Positions 45,677-54,112 are shown, counted from the first letter of the stretch. The stretch is DNA of 64,000 nucleotides from Planctomycetota bacterium (GCA_015654675.1 JAATGM010000006.1:99725-163724), one strand, 5' to 3'. Made by a program: numbers and translations. The notes: generated by a model from the sequence alone, not told the origin.

Positions 45677-45748
45677 CTAGACTCCAACCTCCGGCGCGTG
45701 GTTCGCTCGCCACCAAGACCACCGAAAGTTGTTCGTCGCACTGTTCAT
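45677..45748 (-). CDS. trpL: trp operon leader peptide
   Basis: A 23-codon ORF with an ATG at 45748 and a TAG at 45677-45679. The peptide reads MNSATNNFRWSWWR then ANHAPEVGV. Trp codons occupy positions 10, 12 and 13, so three of four consecutive residues are Trp. The antiterminator arm begins about 16 bases after the last Trp codon and lies inside the last codons, so a ribosome stalled on Trp codons would leave it free, while a ribosome at the stop codon would cover it. This is the classical arrangement of ribosome-mediated attenuation. Confidence 0.85.
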   Translation of the reverse strand: MNSATNNFRWSWWRANHAPEVGV

Positions 45749-45755
45749 ATCATTC

Positions 45756-45785
45756 AATCTATCGAGTTCGCTGCGCCCGAGTCAA
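45756..45785 (-). promoter_or_regulatory. Candidate promoter of the trp operon
   Basis: Minus strand TTGACT (45780-45785), 18-nt spacer, TAGATT (45756-45761). The -35 box overlaps the stop codon of the upstream desaturase. A start point about 7 nt after the -10 would fall at or next to the trpL ATG, which would make trpL leaderless. Cotranscription with the desaturase is an alternative. Confidence 0.4.
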
Positions 45786-46828
45786 GCGCCGGCCGCGGAG
45801 CGAATCTTTCCGGACCCTGCAACCAGATCGACCGCCGACATCGGCTGCAACTGGGCCTGTCGTTTCGTGGCCTTCTTTGGCTCCTCGATCAGCCGGCTCT
45901 CGCGAACGGCCAGCGGCACGGGCGCGAGATCCCAGATAAGCCGGGTCCACGAAAGCAGCTTCAGCCCATAATAGGTGATGTCGAGTTCCCACCAATAGAA
46001 ACCCTGCCGCGTCGCGGCCGGATAGCGGTGGTGGTTGTTGTGCCAGCCCTCGCCCAGCGTGATCAGGGCGAGCAGGAAGTTGTTTCGGCTGTCGTCCTTG
46101 GTCGCATATCGCTTGTTGCCGAACAGGTGCGACAGCGAGTTGATCGTGCACGTTCCGTGGAACAGGAACACGGTCGAAACGAAGTAGCCCCAGATCAGCA
46201 TCTGCGAGCCACTCGTACCGAGCGACGGTGCGAGATAGTTGAGAAGCATTCCCAGGAAGAACAAGCTGGTCGCGAACAGAACCGGAACGATCAGATCGAA
46301 GCGATTCAAGAACACCAGCTCCGGGAACTTCGCGAGGTCAGGCACGGCCTTGAAGTTGGTTGGGAAGTTCTTGGGCGAGGTGATCCAGCCCATGTGGCTC
46401 CACCACAAGCCATCCTGATGCGGCGAGTGGACGTCTTCGGGCTCGTCCGAATGGCGATGATGGTGCCGATGGTGGGCCGCCCACCACAGCGGGCCCTTTT
46501 GCGTGCAGGTCCCGCCCCAGACCGCCATCACAAATTGGAAAAAGCGTGACGTGCGAAACGTGCGGTGCGAAAAATAGCGATGATAGAAGCCGGTCACCGC
46601 GAACATGCGGATGAAGTAGAGCGCCGCAGCCACGCCGACCGCCACCCAGCTCCAGCCGACGATGAAAACGCCGAGGCACATGGCGTGCATGACGATGAAC
46701 GGCACAATCCGCGCCCAGTCGACGCTCTTGGCTTGTTTCGCGAGGGTGGCCTGTTCGTTGAGGGAAGTGTCAAACCAGCCGACCACTGTCTTGACGACGC
46801 GGACGGCCAACGAAGGTTGAATTGTCAT
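45782..46828 (-). CDS. Acyl-CoA/acyl-lipid delta-9 desaturase
   Basis: 348 residues. A membrane-bound di-iron desaturase with all three histidine boxes: HRYFSH (83-88), HHRHH in the AAHHRHHHRHSD segment, and EGWHNNHH. Several membrane helices surround them. It introduces a double bond into fatty acyl chains at the membrane using molecular oxygen. Its stop lies 33 nt before the trp leader ORF on the same strand, so the trp operon may read on from it. An inverted repeat at 46886-46904 lies about 58 nt upstream of its start and may be an operator. Confidence 0.93.
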   Translation of the reverse strand: MTIQPSLAVRVVKTVVGWFDTSLNEQATLAKQAKSVDWARIVPFIVMHAMCLGVFIVGWSWVAVGVAAALYFIRMFAVTGFYHRYFSHRTFRTSRFFQFVMAVWGGTCTQKGPLWWAAHHRHHHRHSDEPEDVHSPHQDGLWWSHMGWITSPKNFPTNFKAVPDLAKFPELVFLNRFDLIVPVLFATSLFFLGMLLNYLAPSLGTSGSQMLIWGYFVSTVFLFHGTCTINSLSHLFGNKRYATKDDSRNNFLLALITLGEGWHNNHHRYPAATRQGFYWWELDITYYGLKLLSWTRLIWDLAPVPLAVRESRLIEEPKKATKRQAQLQPMSAVDLVAGSGKIRSAAGA

Positions 46829-46885
46829 TACAATTGATTCCGAGCGCCGGCCTGGACCAAATAATGTCGGCCGAACACTGAAGCT

Positions 46886-46904
46886 GATCGAATGGCGTTC
46901 GATC
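46886..46904. promoter_or_regulatory. Inverted repeat upstream of the desaturase gene
   Basis: Perfect 7-bp arms GATCGAA/TTCGATC with a 5-nt spacer, about 58 nt upstream of the desaturase ATG. A plausible repressor site, unassigned. Confidence 0.3.
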
Positions 46905-47239
46905 GCAGATGAAAAAATGCTGGGTCGATCCGTCAGGAAATACTAGTTCGGGACCGCGCACATCCCCGCGGCGCGCCAAACTCTGCCACGGGAACCCAGT
47001 TCACGTCTCGAATCGTAGGGGTATACCCCTAGCTGGTCAATCCGCCGCAGGAGTTTTCAACTGCTTACGCGGCGAACGGTACTGCGGACACGTCTATACG
47101 CAAAAAGTGCGGCGAATACGTCGATTTCGATTCGCCGACGATGCTTTAATTCACAGACACCGATCGCCATAGCCCGATCGCAGGCCGCGGCATGTTGCTC
47201 TGAAAATAGACTCGGAATCGAAAGTGACTGAAGCGGGTC
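46905..47239. other. Intergenic region upstream of the desaturase
   Basis: This stretch of about 330 bases contains a perfect 16-bp palindrome TAGGGGTATACCCCTA at 47016-47031. A short plus-strand open frame (46909-47172) shows no signal peptide or recognisable family and is not called. No terminator of the neighbouring gene is clear. Confidence 0.5.
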
Positions 47240-48487
47240 TTAGCGCCGGCGGCGTCGAGTGAGTCGAATACCGATCAGACCCGCCAGTGCGATCGTCGTC
47301 GTCATACCCGCGCCGACTCCGCAGGCCGGCGCCAAACTCCCCAGTGCTCCGTCGCGAAGCCGCTGCTGCAGCTCCGGGTCGAGCAGGTTCACCGGCTTGG
47401 GCAGCGGCTCGGTGGCCGGTTCGCCTTCGCAGGCGTCACCCACGCCATCATGGTCAGAGTCCGCCTGGTCGGCATTCGGCTTGGTCGGGCAATTGTCTCG
47501 GCAATCAAGGATGCCATCGCCGTCACTGTCAATGTCGGGCTTTCCACAGCCGCAGATGCCGGCCGTGGTCTTGGTCGGATCGTTGGGGCAGCCATCGCAA
47601 CTATCAATGACGCCGTCGCCATCTGAGTCCTGCTCGCACTCATCCGGAATGCCGTTTTCGTTGCAGTCGGCGAAGTGGTTGCAAATCGCCCGCACGGTCG
47701 ACTCGATCGATGCTGAAAGGGCGCTGGTTGCCGAGGCCGCATCAACCGCCATGCCGCCCGTGCCCGTCGCCAGTTCGGTCGCAAGCTGCCGCACGCAGTC
47801 AGGTGCGTCGCTCAGAAGAATCGGATAGATGCGGATGTCGTTCGCCGTCGCGGATACGATGGCTTGTGCGATGATGTCTCGGTCATCGCCCGGATCGTTA
47901 CAAGGGTCCCCGTTGCGAGGCCCCTCGCGCGAGACCGGAATGATGATTCGGATGGCGCCCGGGATCCAGCGATAATTCGCCGCCAGTCCGGCCGTCGCCA
48001 TACCCCAGTCCTTCTGGTTTCCGATGGGGGGGCAACTCCACGGTCCGACAATGGGTGAAGTTGTAACGAATGAACAAACCGATCCGGTGATGCAAGGAAA
48101 CGCATGCGGCGGCGGCCCGAGGACATTCATGTAGTGGGCATGCACATCGAGCCCGGACGAATGAATCGCCGTCACGATATCCCCCACCTGCGAACAGATC
48201 GTCCCGCCCTCGTCGGCCGGAGACGTATCAAAAACGAAAAGGATTTCGACTCCGGGGCACGACTGGCACTCGTCGGGCAATCCATCGCCATTGCAGTCGC
48301 GGCTGGTGCCGAGGGCGATGTCGATCGCGTCGTCGGAGTTGTTTCGATTGCAGTCGCCCGCTTGGGCGTAACTGCAGGTAAGGAGGCATACGCAAAGCGC
48401 AACGACGGCCGCCCGAACCGCGAGCGCGGAATAGACAGCCCTCCCGAATGTCCCGAAATAACTCTTCAACCCAGTTCCCTTATGCAC
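47240..48487 (-). CDS. Secreted protein with thrombospondin type 3 repeats and Cys-Gly C-terminal anchor
   Basis: 415 residues. A signal peptide ends near QAGDCN. The first 200 residues look like a VWA-type domain (EILFVFDTSPADEG). Three calcium-binding thrombospondin type 3-like repeats follow (DSDGDGVIDSCDGCPND, DSDGDGILDCRDNCPT, DSDHDGVGDACEG). The C-terminus is a proline linker, then ACGVGAGM, a hydrophobic helix of about 17 residues, and RLTRRRRR. This last part has the layout of a C-terminal sorting or anchoring signal and matches the end of the 651-residue protein at 51819. Surface exposed; function unknown. Confidence 0.75.
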   Translation of the reverse strand: MHKGTGLKSYFGTFGRAVYSALAVRAAVVALCVCLLTCSYAQAGDCNRNNSDDAIDIALGTSRDCNGDGLPDECQSCPGVEILFVFDTSPADEGGTICSQVGDIVTAIHSSGLDVHAHYMNVLGPPPHAFPCITGSVCSFVTTSPIVGPWSCPPIGNQKDWGMATAGLAANYRWIPGAIRIIIPVSREGPRNGDPCNDPGDDRDIIAQAIVSATANDIRIYPILLSDAPDCVRQLATELATGTGGMAVDAASATSALSASIESTVRAICNHFADCNENGIPDECEQDSDGDGVIDSCDGCPNDPTKTTAGICGCGKPDIDSDGDGILDCRDNCPTKPNADQADSDHDGVGDACEGEPATEPLPKPVNLLDPELQQRLRDGALGSLAPACGVGAGMTTTIALAGLIGIRLTRRRRR

Positions 48488-48611
48488 GCAATATTACGCA
48501 TCGGCGGGTCATGCCGGAACGAAAGAATGGCGAAATTCTCTTGCCTCCAATTATACCGCTAATCCACAATCCCGCTCCCCGTGGCAACGGACTTCCGCAA
48601 ACAGTTCTTAT

Positions 48612-48641
48612 ATTATACTGCCAAACGACTTATGTTTTCAG
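48612..48641 (-). promoter_or_regulatory. Candidate promoter of the thrombospondin-repeat gene
   Basis: Minus strand CTGAAA (48636-48641), 18-nt spacer, perfect TATAAT (48612-48617), about 125 nt before the ATG at 48487. A second TATAAT at 48550-48555 lacks a good -35. The region is unusually AT-rich for this genome. Confidence 0.4.
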
Positions 48642-48719
48642 AATCTGCCAGGTGCTGCGACCAGTAAGCCACTCTTGCCGCGATGGCCTCCGGCCCAAGG
48701 CCCGCACCAGGCGTCTACA

Positions 48720-48983
48720 TTAGCGCTTCCGCCGCGATCGAACCGTGCGAGCCGCCACCAGCGGGATCAAGGTCCCGACAACCGTCATCCCCAGCCCGAC
48801 GCTGAAAGCCCCGAGCGTCCCGGTCGTCGTGAATTTCGTGGCCCCCGTCCCGCCGATCGTCGGATCGCTGTTGATGCCCTTCACCGAGAACACGACGCCG
48901 CGCTGCTCGAACAAAGAACCCTGGCTTGAGCTAGTTCGAGGATTCGTCGTTGACGACTCCGCCGATGCGGGCGAGACATGCAT
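48720..48983 (-). CDS. Short protein with CTERM-like anchor, possible gene remnant
   Basis: 87 residues. The last 35 (LGAFSVGLGMTVVGTLIP, then ARTVRSRRKR) form a hydrophobic helix followed by a basic cluster, as in C-terminal sorting signals. The preceding 50 residues are Ser/Thr-rich with no signal peptide. It may be the tail of a degraded surface-protein gene. An overlapping plus-strand frame also exists and is less convincing. Confidence 0.35.
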   Translation of the reverse strand: MHVSPASAESSTTNPRTSSSQGSLFEQRGVVFSVKGINSDPTIGGTGATKFTTTGTLGAFSVGLGMTVVGTLIPLVAARTVRSRRKR

Positions 48984-49079
48984 CGATCATTCGAAAATTA
49001 TGACCGAAACAGGAGAGTGTGCTCAAGAGATATTTGTCGCGCAGGCGTACTTTGTCTCCGGCGACGTCTTATTGATTCA

Positions 49080-50888
49080 TTAACATCCGTTCACGATGCA
49101 CGCGACAAATCCCGCAACGTCGCGACCGTCGACTCCGCCATCGCCATCGGTATCGGCAATGCAATCGATCGTGGGATTGAGCAGGGCGGCGACGAACGGC
49201 GCAATGTCAGCCGCATCGGTCGCGCCGTCGCCGGTAAGATCGCCGGAACGCGGGCGTCCGCCGGGCCGTTCGAATGCGCCTATATCCACGCGACAGCCGG
49301 TGACGCGCGATCTCCCATCGAGATCGAGCGGTAACGGCTCGGCGGAATTGCCGTCTCCATCCAGGTCGGAATCGTCAGTCGGCAGTAATGCATCGTTGCC
49401 TGCGTCGACGCAGGGCGACGCAGGCTTCGGGTGAACATCATCGTCCGTGGTGCCCTGAGCCCCATCCGCTCCGGCCGAATTGATGAACAGCGGATCGCTC
49501 GCGAATGTCCCCGTCCCCGGCCGCGTGCCATTCCAGAACTGAACGTCGCACGAATCAGCCGTAATCTCACCGCCGCCGCCCAGCACCCCCGCAAGCCCCG
49601 AACCCATGACCGGCGTGTTTCCCCAGACGAGGCAGTTGCGCAGCTTGATGCTTCCGTTTGATCGCACGGCCGACCATGCCAGAAATCCGCTGCCGAGGTT
49701 GTTATTGGCAATGGTGCAGTTCGCGAGTTCGGCCCGTCCCATGGCGTTGGTGAAGATGGCACCGTTGTTCCCGACGAAACGGCAGTCGGCAATTCGCGCC
49801 AAGTTGGGCGGTGCCGCGCTCTGCCCATCCACGTAGATGGCTCCGCCGCCGTCTCCGGGTGCGTCGTTGCGCACAAAGTCGCACGCCACAACGACGGCCG
49901 GGGCATTGGCGAGATAAATCCCGCCGCCGCCGGCATCGGTCGTATTGTTCTCGAATCGGCTGCGGATCACCCGCACCGGCCCGCGATCCACGAACATTCC
50001 CACGCCCGGCGCGAAACTGATCGTCCCGGTATTGTCGATGAACTCGCAGTCGATCACGGTCAGCAGCCCGCCCACCACGCCGTTGATGATGAATGGCCCC
50101 GTGAATAACCCGGCCCCGCGCCCGCCGATGTTGGCCTCAAAACGGCATCGCCGCAGAATCGGCAAACCGGCGTCGAAGTTCGCCAGCCCGCCGCCGGTGC
50201 TTTGCGTGTTGTTCGCGTTGAACTCGCAATCCTCGATCAGTGCCGATGACGCCACCAGTGACGCTCCGCCGCCATAGCGGGCGTCTCCGGCCGTGATGAT
50301 GCAATGGCGCACCACCGCGGCACTGCTTTCGAACAGCAGGTTCCCGCCGCGCCACTCCGTCTGGCTGCCCTGCGAATCGGTATGACCGTCGCGAATGGTG
50401 AACCCGTCCAGCAGCGCGGTGCCGTCGAGGTTCGTGCCGCGCACGACGTGCCGGCTATTCTCGCCCTTGTTCTGCCCGTTCGCGGTGTCATTGCCGTTGA
50501 GATCGCCGGACAGAATCGCGACGTGCGCGGCTGCATCGCGCTGTTCCTGCAATGTCTCATTTCCCGTGAAACCGCCGTACATCGCGACGCCTGATTTGAG
50601 GGCAAAGCTCGCGTTTCGATCGCCATTAGCCGGTGCCGGCGTGTATCTTCCCGCCGCCACCCAGATCTGCGTCCCGCTGCCCGGCACGGCCGCGGCGAGC
50701 GCGCTTTGCAGGCCCTGCGAGCCCTGGAATGCGTCGGCCCATGACGAACCGTCGTTGCCGCCAGCCGTCTGGGACGCATTGACGAACAGTACCGGTTGGC
50801 CGCGGACGTCCGCCGCGAGCGACAGGCAAAGAACGGCGATCGTCGAAGCCGAAAGATGACTGCCAATGCTTCGGGTCATCTTGTGCAT
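49080..50888 (-). CDS. Secreted right-handed beta-helix protein with dockerin-like C-terminus
   Basis: 602 residues from the ATG at 50888. GGAGG is 6 nt upstream, whereas the longer frame at 50903 contains that site inside its coding sequence. A signal peptide is followed by a parallel beta-helix with many short repeats (AVVRHCIITAGDARYGGGA, ALIEDCEFNANNTQSTGGGL, CDFVRNDAPGDGGGAIYVDG). This is the pectin-lyase-like fold of planctomycete choice-of-anchor proteins. The C-terminal GDLTGDGATDAADIAPFV and ADTDGDGGVDGRDVAGFV form a dockerin-like pair. Surface exposed; no catalytic residues of a lyase are evident. Confidence 0.8.
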   Translation of the reverse strand: MHKMTRSIGSHLSASTIAVLCLSLAADVRGQPVLFVNASQTAGGNDGSSWADAFQGSQGLQSALAAAVPGSGTQIWVAAGRYTPAPANGDRNASFALKSGVAMYGGFTGNETLQEQRDAAAHVAILSGDLNGNDTANGQNKGENSRHVVRGTNLDGTALLDGFTIRDGHTDSQGSQTEWRGGNLLFESSAAVVRHCIITAGDARYGGGASLVASSALIEDCEFNANNTQSTGGGLANFDAGLPILRRCRFEANIGGRGAGLFTGPFIINGVVGGLLTVIDCEFIDNTGTISFAPGVGMFVDRGPVRVIRSRFENNTTDAGGGGIYLANAPAVVVACDFVRNDAPGDGGGAIYVDGQSAAPPNLARIADCRFVGNNGAIFTNAMGRAELANCTIANNNLGSGFLAWSAVRSNGSIKLRNCLVWGNTPVMGSGLAGVLGGGGEITADSCDVQFWNGTRPGTGTFASDPLFINSAGADGAQGTTDDDVHPKPASPCVDAGNDALLPTDDSDLDGDGNSAEPLPLDLDGRSRVTGCRVDIGAFERPGGRPRSGDLTGDGATDAADIAPFVAALLNPTIDCIADTDGDGGVDGRDVAGFVACIVNGC

Positions 50889-50944
50889 CCGAAACCTCCG
50901 CACTTCTCGCTCTATCCGAATGTAAAAGCGACTCGACAGGCCTT

Positions 50945-51814
50945 TTATTCCAGGATCAGCGCAACCATCCGCGCGATATCTTCACCATCCAGCGCATTCG
51001 AGCAATCGACATCGGCTAATAACACGTGGGCAGGGTCGTTGTCCGCGCCGACCAGCACCGCAGCAAGGATCGCCGCGTCTTCACCGTCCACGTCGTCGTC
51101 GGCGTCAAGGTCCCCGTTGGCCGAACACCCCGTCGTCAATCGCACGTCGTCGAAGTCGACTTCGATTCCCGGGGACATCGGCGTGCCCGGTGTATTCAAG
51201 TTAATCAGGCGAATCTCCAATGCCGCACCCAACTGCGGGTGAGCCGCTCCGATGGTCGCCTGCACGGTGCAAAGACGAAATTCGCCATCCGGAATCGCAC
51301 CGGCCAGCGAATTATTGTCCTCCGCGATCACCACACCGCCCGCCAGCAGTTGCACGCGGTACCCGGGAAATCCATCGAGATTGAAGAACCCGAAAACATC
51401 GCACGGCGGCGGCCCCTGACCGGATGCGATATTGCCGACCTGCACGGTGAGCGTGTAGGTCGTATCGCCCGCCAATGTCTCGCTCAGTGTCTGCCGCAGG
51501 CCCACCGGCCCGCCGCCGACATCTCCCGCGAGAAACACCAGCGCGACATGGTTGCCCTCCGGCGCCGCCGGGAAGTAGGGCCCCCCGGCCGGATAAAGCC
51601 CGCCGACCGCGTCGTTGTTGCCGTCATGGATGCCGTTGGGATCGTAAAGCGACCAGCCGCTCGGCACGAACACAGCGAAGCAGCCGGGCGAAACGGAATT
51701 GGCCTCGAACCCGTGATTGGCAATGGCGATCGTCTGCCCGCCGCGCGGGTGCCCGGACGCCCCCGCGACCGACGTGCACACAACCGCGGCCCACAGCAGC
51801 AAGCGGCGCCCCAT
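50945..51814 (-). CDS. Secreted protein with a galactose-binding-like domain and dockerin-like repeats
   Basis: 289 residues. A signal peptide (MGRRLLLWAAVVCTSVAGASG) is followed by NHGFEANSVSPGC and LPSGW-type strands (PSGWSLYDPNG) of a jelly-roll fold. The C-terminus carries NGDLDADDDVDGEDAAILAAVL and ADVDCSNALDGEDIARMVAL, a dockerin-like pair. It follows the TSP3-repeat gene, 4 nt apart in the same direction. Function unknown; probably adhesin or matrix component. Confidence 0.7.
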   Translation of the reverse strand: MGRRLLLWAAVVCTSVAGASGHPRGGQTIAIANHGFEANSVSPGCFAVFVPSGWSLYDPNGIHDGNNDAVGGLYPAGGPYFPAAPEGNHVALVFLAGDVGGGPVGLRQTLSETLAGDTTYTLTVQVGNIASGQGPPPCDVFGFFNLDGFPGYRVQLLAGGVVIAEDNNSLAGAIPDGEFRLCTVQATIGAAHPQLGAALEIRLINLNTPGTPMSPGIEVDFDDVRLTTGCSANGDLDADDDVDGEDAAILAAVLVGADNDPAHVLLADVDCSNALDGEDIARMVALILE

Positions 51815-51818
51815 GCTC

Positions 51819-53774
51819 CTAGCGCGACCGCCGCCGGCCGGTTCGGCCCGCGAACATTAATGCCGCGGCCATCGCCATCGCTGCCTCCGTCATGCCAGCG
51901 CCGCACAGCGGCGCCGGGCTCGGTGCGGGCGGCGGCTCTTGGCAGTCGGCGGTCCCGTTACCGTTCGAATCGACGTCGGCATTCCCGCAACCGCAGGCGC
52001 CTGGATCTCGTTTCAACGGATCGTTCGGACAGCCATCGTTGCAATCCGGAGCGCCGTCGCCGTCCGAATCGACCTCCGAATTGCCGCAGCCGCAGGCGCC
52101 GGGGTCGCGTTTCGACGGGTCGTTTGGACAGCCATCGTTGCAGTCCAGAGCCCCGTCGCCGTCCGTGTCGACGTCGCGCGAACCGCAGCCACACAAGCCC
52201 GGGTCGCGCTTCTGGGCGTCGGCCGGGCAGCCGTCCTGGCAGTCCTGCACGCCGTCACCGTCGCTGTCGCCGGCAGTCGGGCAGGCGTCGAGGCAATCAG
52301 GTATTCCATCGCCGTCGCTGTCGGTCAGGTCGTTCGTGCCGGGACAGCGATCGCATCCGTCGAACAAGCCGTCGCCGTCGGCGTCCGTGGGACAGCCGGT
52401 CGTCGCGTCGACCGATGCGCGGGCGCAGGCTGGCGTTCCGCGGCACCGATCCTGATCGTTCAATACGCCGTCGCCGTCCTCGTCGGCCGTCGAGCAGCCG
52501 TTCGCACCCACCGGGTCGCCGGCCGTCGTGCCCGGACACGCATCGCACCCATCGAAGACGCCGTCGCCGTCGCCATCGGTGGGGCAGCCCTGCTCATTGA
52601 CCGAAGCGCAGGCCGGCGTATTGGGGCACTGGTCGAGGCAGTTGATTACGCCATCGCCGTCGTTGTCAGCCAGCGTCTGAGACTCAAACGCGCCGACGTC
52701 CGGAGCGCAGCCAACCCGCGGAAAATCGCGCTGGTCGCCGGCCGGTGCGCCGCTGGCTGTTCCGCCGTCGATCGCGATGCTGTTGGCTAACAACGGGGTT
52801 GTGTCGGTGAGCCCGCCGTTGTTGAAGGGAAAGGCGATCAAAACGCCGGTATTGAGTTCGTTGCCAATGACGCCGAACTTGTCCGTCGGGTCCGCGACGA
52901 GATTGGATCCGTTCAGGTTTCCGAAGAGATTGTGTCCGAGCGACGTGAGCGAACCACCGGTGACGATAACGTGTCCGCCGGGGTTTCCGCCCGCCGCATT
53001 AGCGGTGAAGAGACTATTCTTCAGCGTCATCGATCCGCCGGCCACGGCAATCGCTCCGCCGCTGTTGCCGGCGTTGTTCACGACGAACGTGCAGTTGGTG
53101 ACCGACGCCGTGTAGGCCGTCGTGTTGAACTGCCGGATCGCACCGCCGGCGCTTGATGCGAAGTTGTTGACAAACGTGCAATTGGTGATGGTCGCGGTCG
53201 GCGAGCCGCTGCCCTGACCGTACCAGATGCAGCCACCGCTGCCGGCGGCCTGGTCGGTGGTGAAGGTGGTGCGCCGCACGGCCAGACTGCCGGCAAGCAT
53301 GCAGATTGCGCCGCCTTCGTTGGTCACCGTGTTCTGGTCGAAGTGACAGTCGGAAACATCGAGTAGGCCGGTCGAATTGAAAGCGATCCCGCCGCCGCGA
53401 TCGGTAAAAGCGTTCGCGAGGCGCAGGCCGCTGATTGTCGCCGGGGCCGTGAAGTTAAGAATTCGGCGGGAATTGGAGCCGCTGATGGTGAGGTTGCGCG
53501 GCCCGGGCCCCGTGATGGTGAGATTGTCGGAAATCACGGGAAGGTCGGCGGCGGGCGCGATGACGCCGGTAAGGCCCGCCTGAAAGGTGATCTGGTCGGG
53601 GCCGGCGGTGCCGTTCGCCACGGTGATCGCCGTGCGGAGGCTTCCGCCGCCGGAGTCGTTCGTGTTGGTCACCACGAAGGTCGCCGCCCGCGCCGGTGTC
53701 GCGGATAACGCCGCCGCGATAATGCCGGCCACGGTCGCCGCCGCTCGAAGTCCGATTCGCACAAAACGACGCAT
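51819..53774 (-). CDS. Large surface protein: beta-helix plus thrombospondin type 3 repeats and Cys-Gly anchor
   Basis: 651 residues from the ATG at 53774, which gives a signal peptide (RIGLRAAATVAGIIAAALSATPARA). The first half is a choice-of-anchor beta-helix (FVVTNTNDSGGGSLRTAI, DRGGGIAFNS, GGAIRQFNTTAY, DVGAFESQTL). The second half is a run of about eight calcium-binding thrombospondin type 3 repeats. The last ones are almost identical 33-residue units (NDGCPNDPSKRDPGACGCGN). The C-terminus is CGAGM, a hydrophobic segment and RTGRRRSR, as in the 47240 gene. Very likely exported and anchored; an adhesion or matrix protein. Confidence 0.78.
   Translation of the reverse strand: MRRFVRIGLRAAATVAGIIAAALSATPARAATFVVTNTNDSGGGSLRTAITVANGTAGPDQITFQAGLTGVIAPAADLPVISDNLTITGPGPRNLTISGSNSRRILNFTAPATISGLRLANAFTDRGGGIAFNSTGLLDVSDCHFDQNTVTNEGGAICMLAGSLAVRRTTFTTDQAAGSGGCIWYGQGSGSPTATITNCTFVNNFASSAGGAIRQFNTTAYTASVTNCTFVVNNAGNSGGAIAVAGGSMTLKNSLFTANAAGGNPGGHVIVTGGSLTSLGHNLFGNLNGSNLVADPTDKFGVIGNELNTGVLIAFPFNNGGLTDTTPLLANSIAIDGGTASGAPAGDQRDFPRVGCAPDVGAFESQTLADNDGDGVINCLDQCPNTPACASVNEQGCPTDGDGDGVFDGCDACPGTTAGDPVGANGCSTADEDGDGVLNDQDRCRGTPACARASVDATTGCPTDADGDGLFDGCDRCPGTNDLTDSDGDGIPDCLDACPTAGDSDGDGVQDCQDGCPADAQKRDPGLCGCGSRDVDTDGDGALDCNDGCPNDPSKRDPGACGCGNSEVDSDGDGAPDCNDGCPNDPLKRDPGACGCGNADVDSNGNGTADCQEPPPAPSPAPLCGAGMTEAAMAMAAALMFAGRTGRRRSR
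51966..52260 (-). repeat. Tandem 99-bp repeat in thrombospondin-like region
   Basis: The block containing ACAGCCATCGTTGCA recurs with a 99-base period, encoding the 33-residue unit with NDGCPNDPxKRDPGACGCG. Two copies are nearly identical and the third more diverged, which indicates recent unequal exchange. Copy number may vary among strains. Confidence 0.6.
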
Positions 53775-54112
53775 CCGCTTGGACAATGTCACCACAATGG
53801 CGCTCCAGCCCGACATCGGAACCGTCGAAGGTAAACGGCTCGTCCTGTCGGGTTTGAAAATACCCCATCGCGCGGCGACGCGCCGCACCCGATACGATGA
53901 CCTCATCTTACCAGCTTGGGCCGAGGGAAATCCAGAATGTTTTCGTCGAGAAGACGTGCGATCAGAAATCATCATCGAGGAAGTAGAGTCGCATAACCTC
54001 GCGGCCGAGCGTGTTCACAACACCCGAGTCCGTCAACGTCGTGCTTCGCGCACTCCTCGAAGCGATGCCCGGCGCCAGGCGATCGCGGCGTCCGGCATAA
54101 CTGCGACAACCC
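53775..54112. other. Intergenic region between glycyl-tRNA synthetase and surface-protein genes
   Basis: About 340 bases downstream of glyQS and upstream of the surface-protein start. Weak hairpins exist but no T-tract terminator is clear, and there is no convincing -35/-10 pair. No coding sequence supported. Confidence 0.5.

Noticed and set aside
47016..47031. Palindrome as a CsoR copper operator
   Set aside because: The G/C-tract order is opposite to the usual operator layout I recall and no copper gene is nearby.
46909..47172. 87-codon plus-strand frame upstream of the desaturase
   Set aside because: No signal peptide, no family similarity and no good ribosome-binding site; the palindrome lies inside it.
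48745..49083. 112-codon plus-strand frame opposite the 48720 remnant
   Set aside because: Overlaps a minus-strand frame with a better CTERM-like tail; neither is certain.
51026..52600. 524-codon plus-strand frame
   Set aside because: Antisense to the thrombospondin-repeat and dockerin-like genes; highly Arg-rich, as expected for a shadow.
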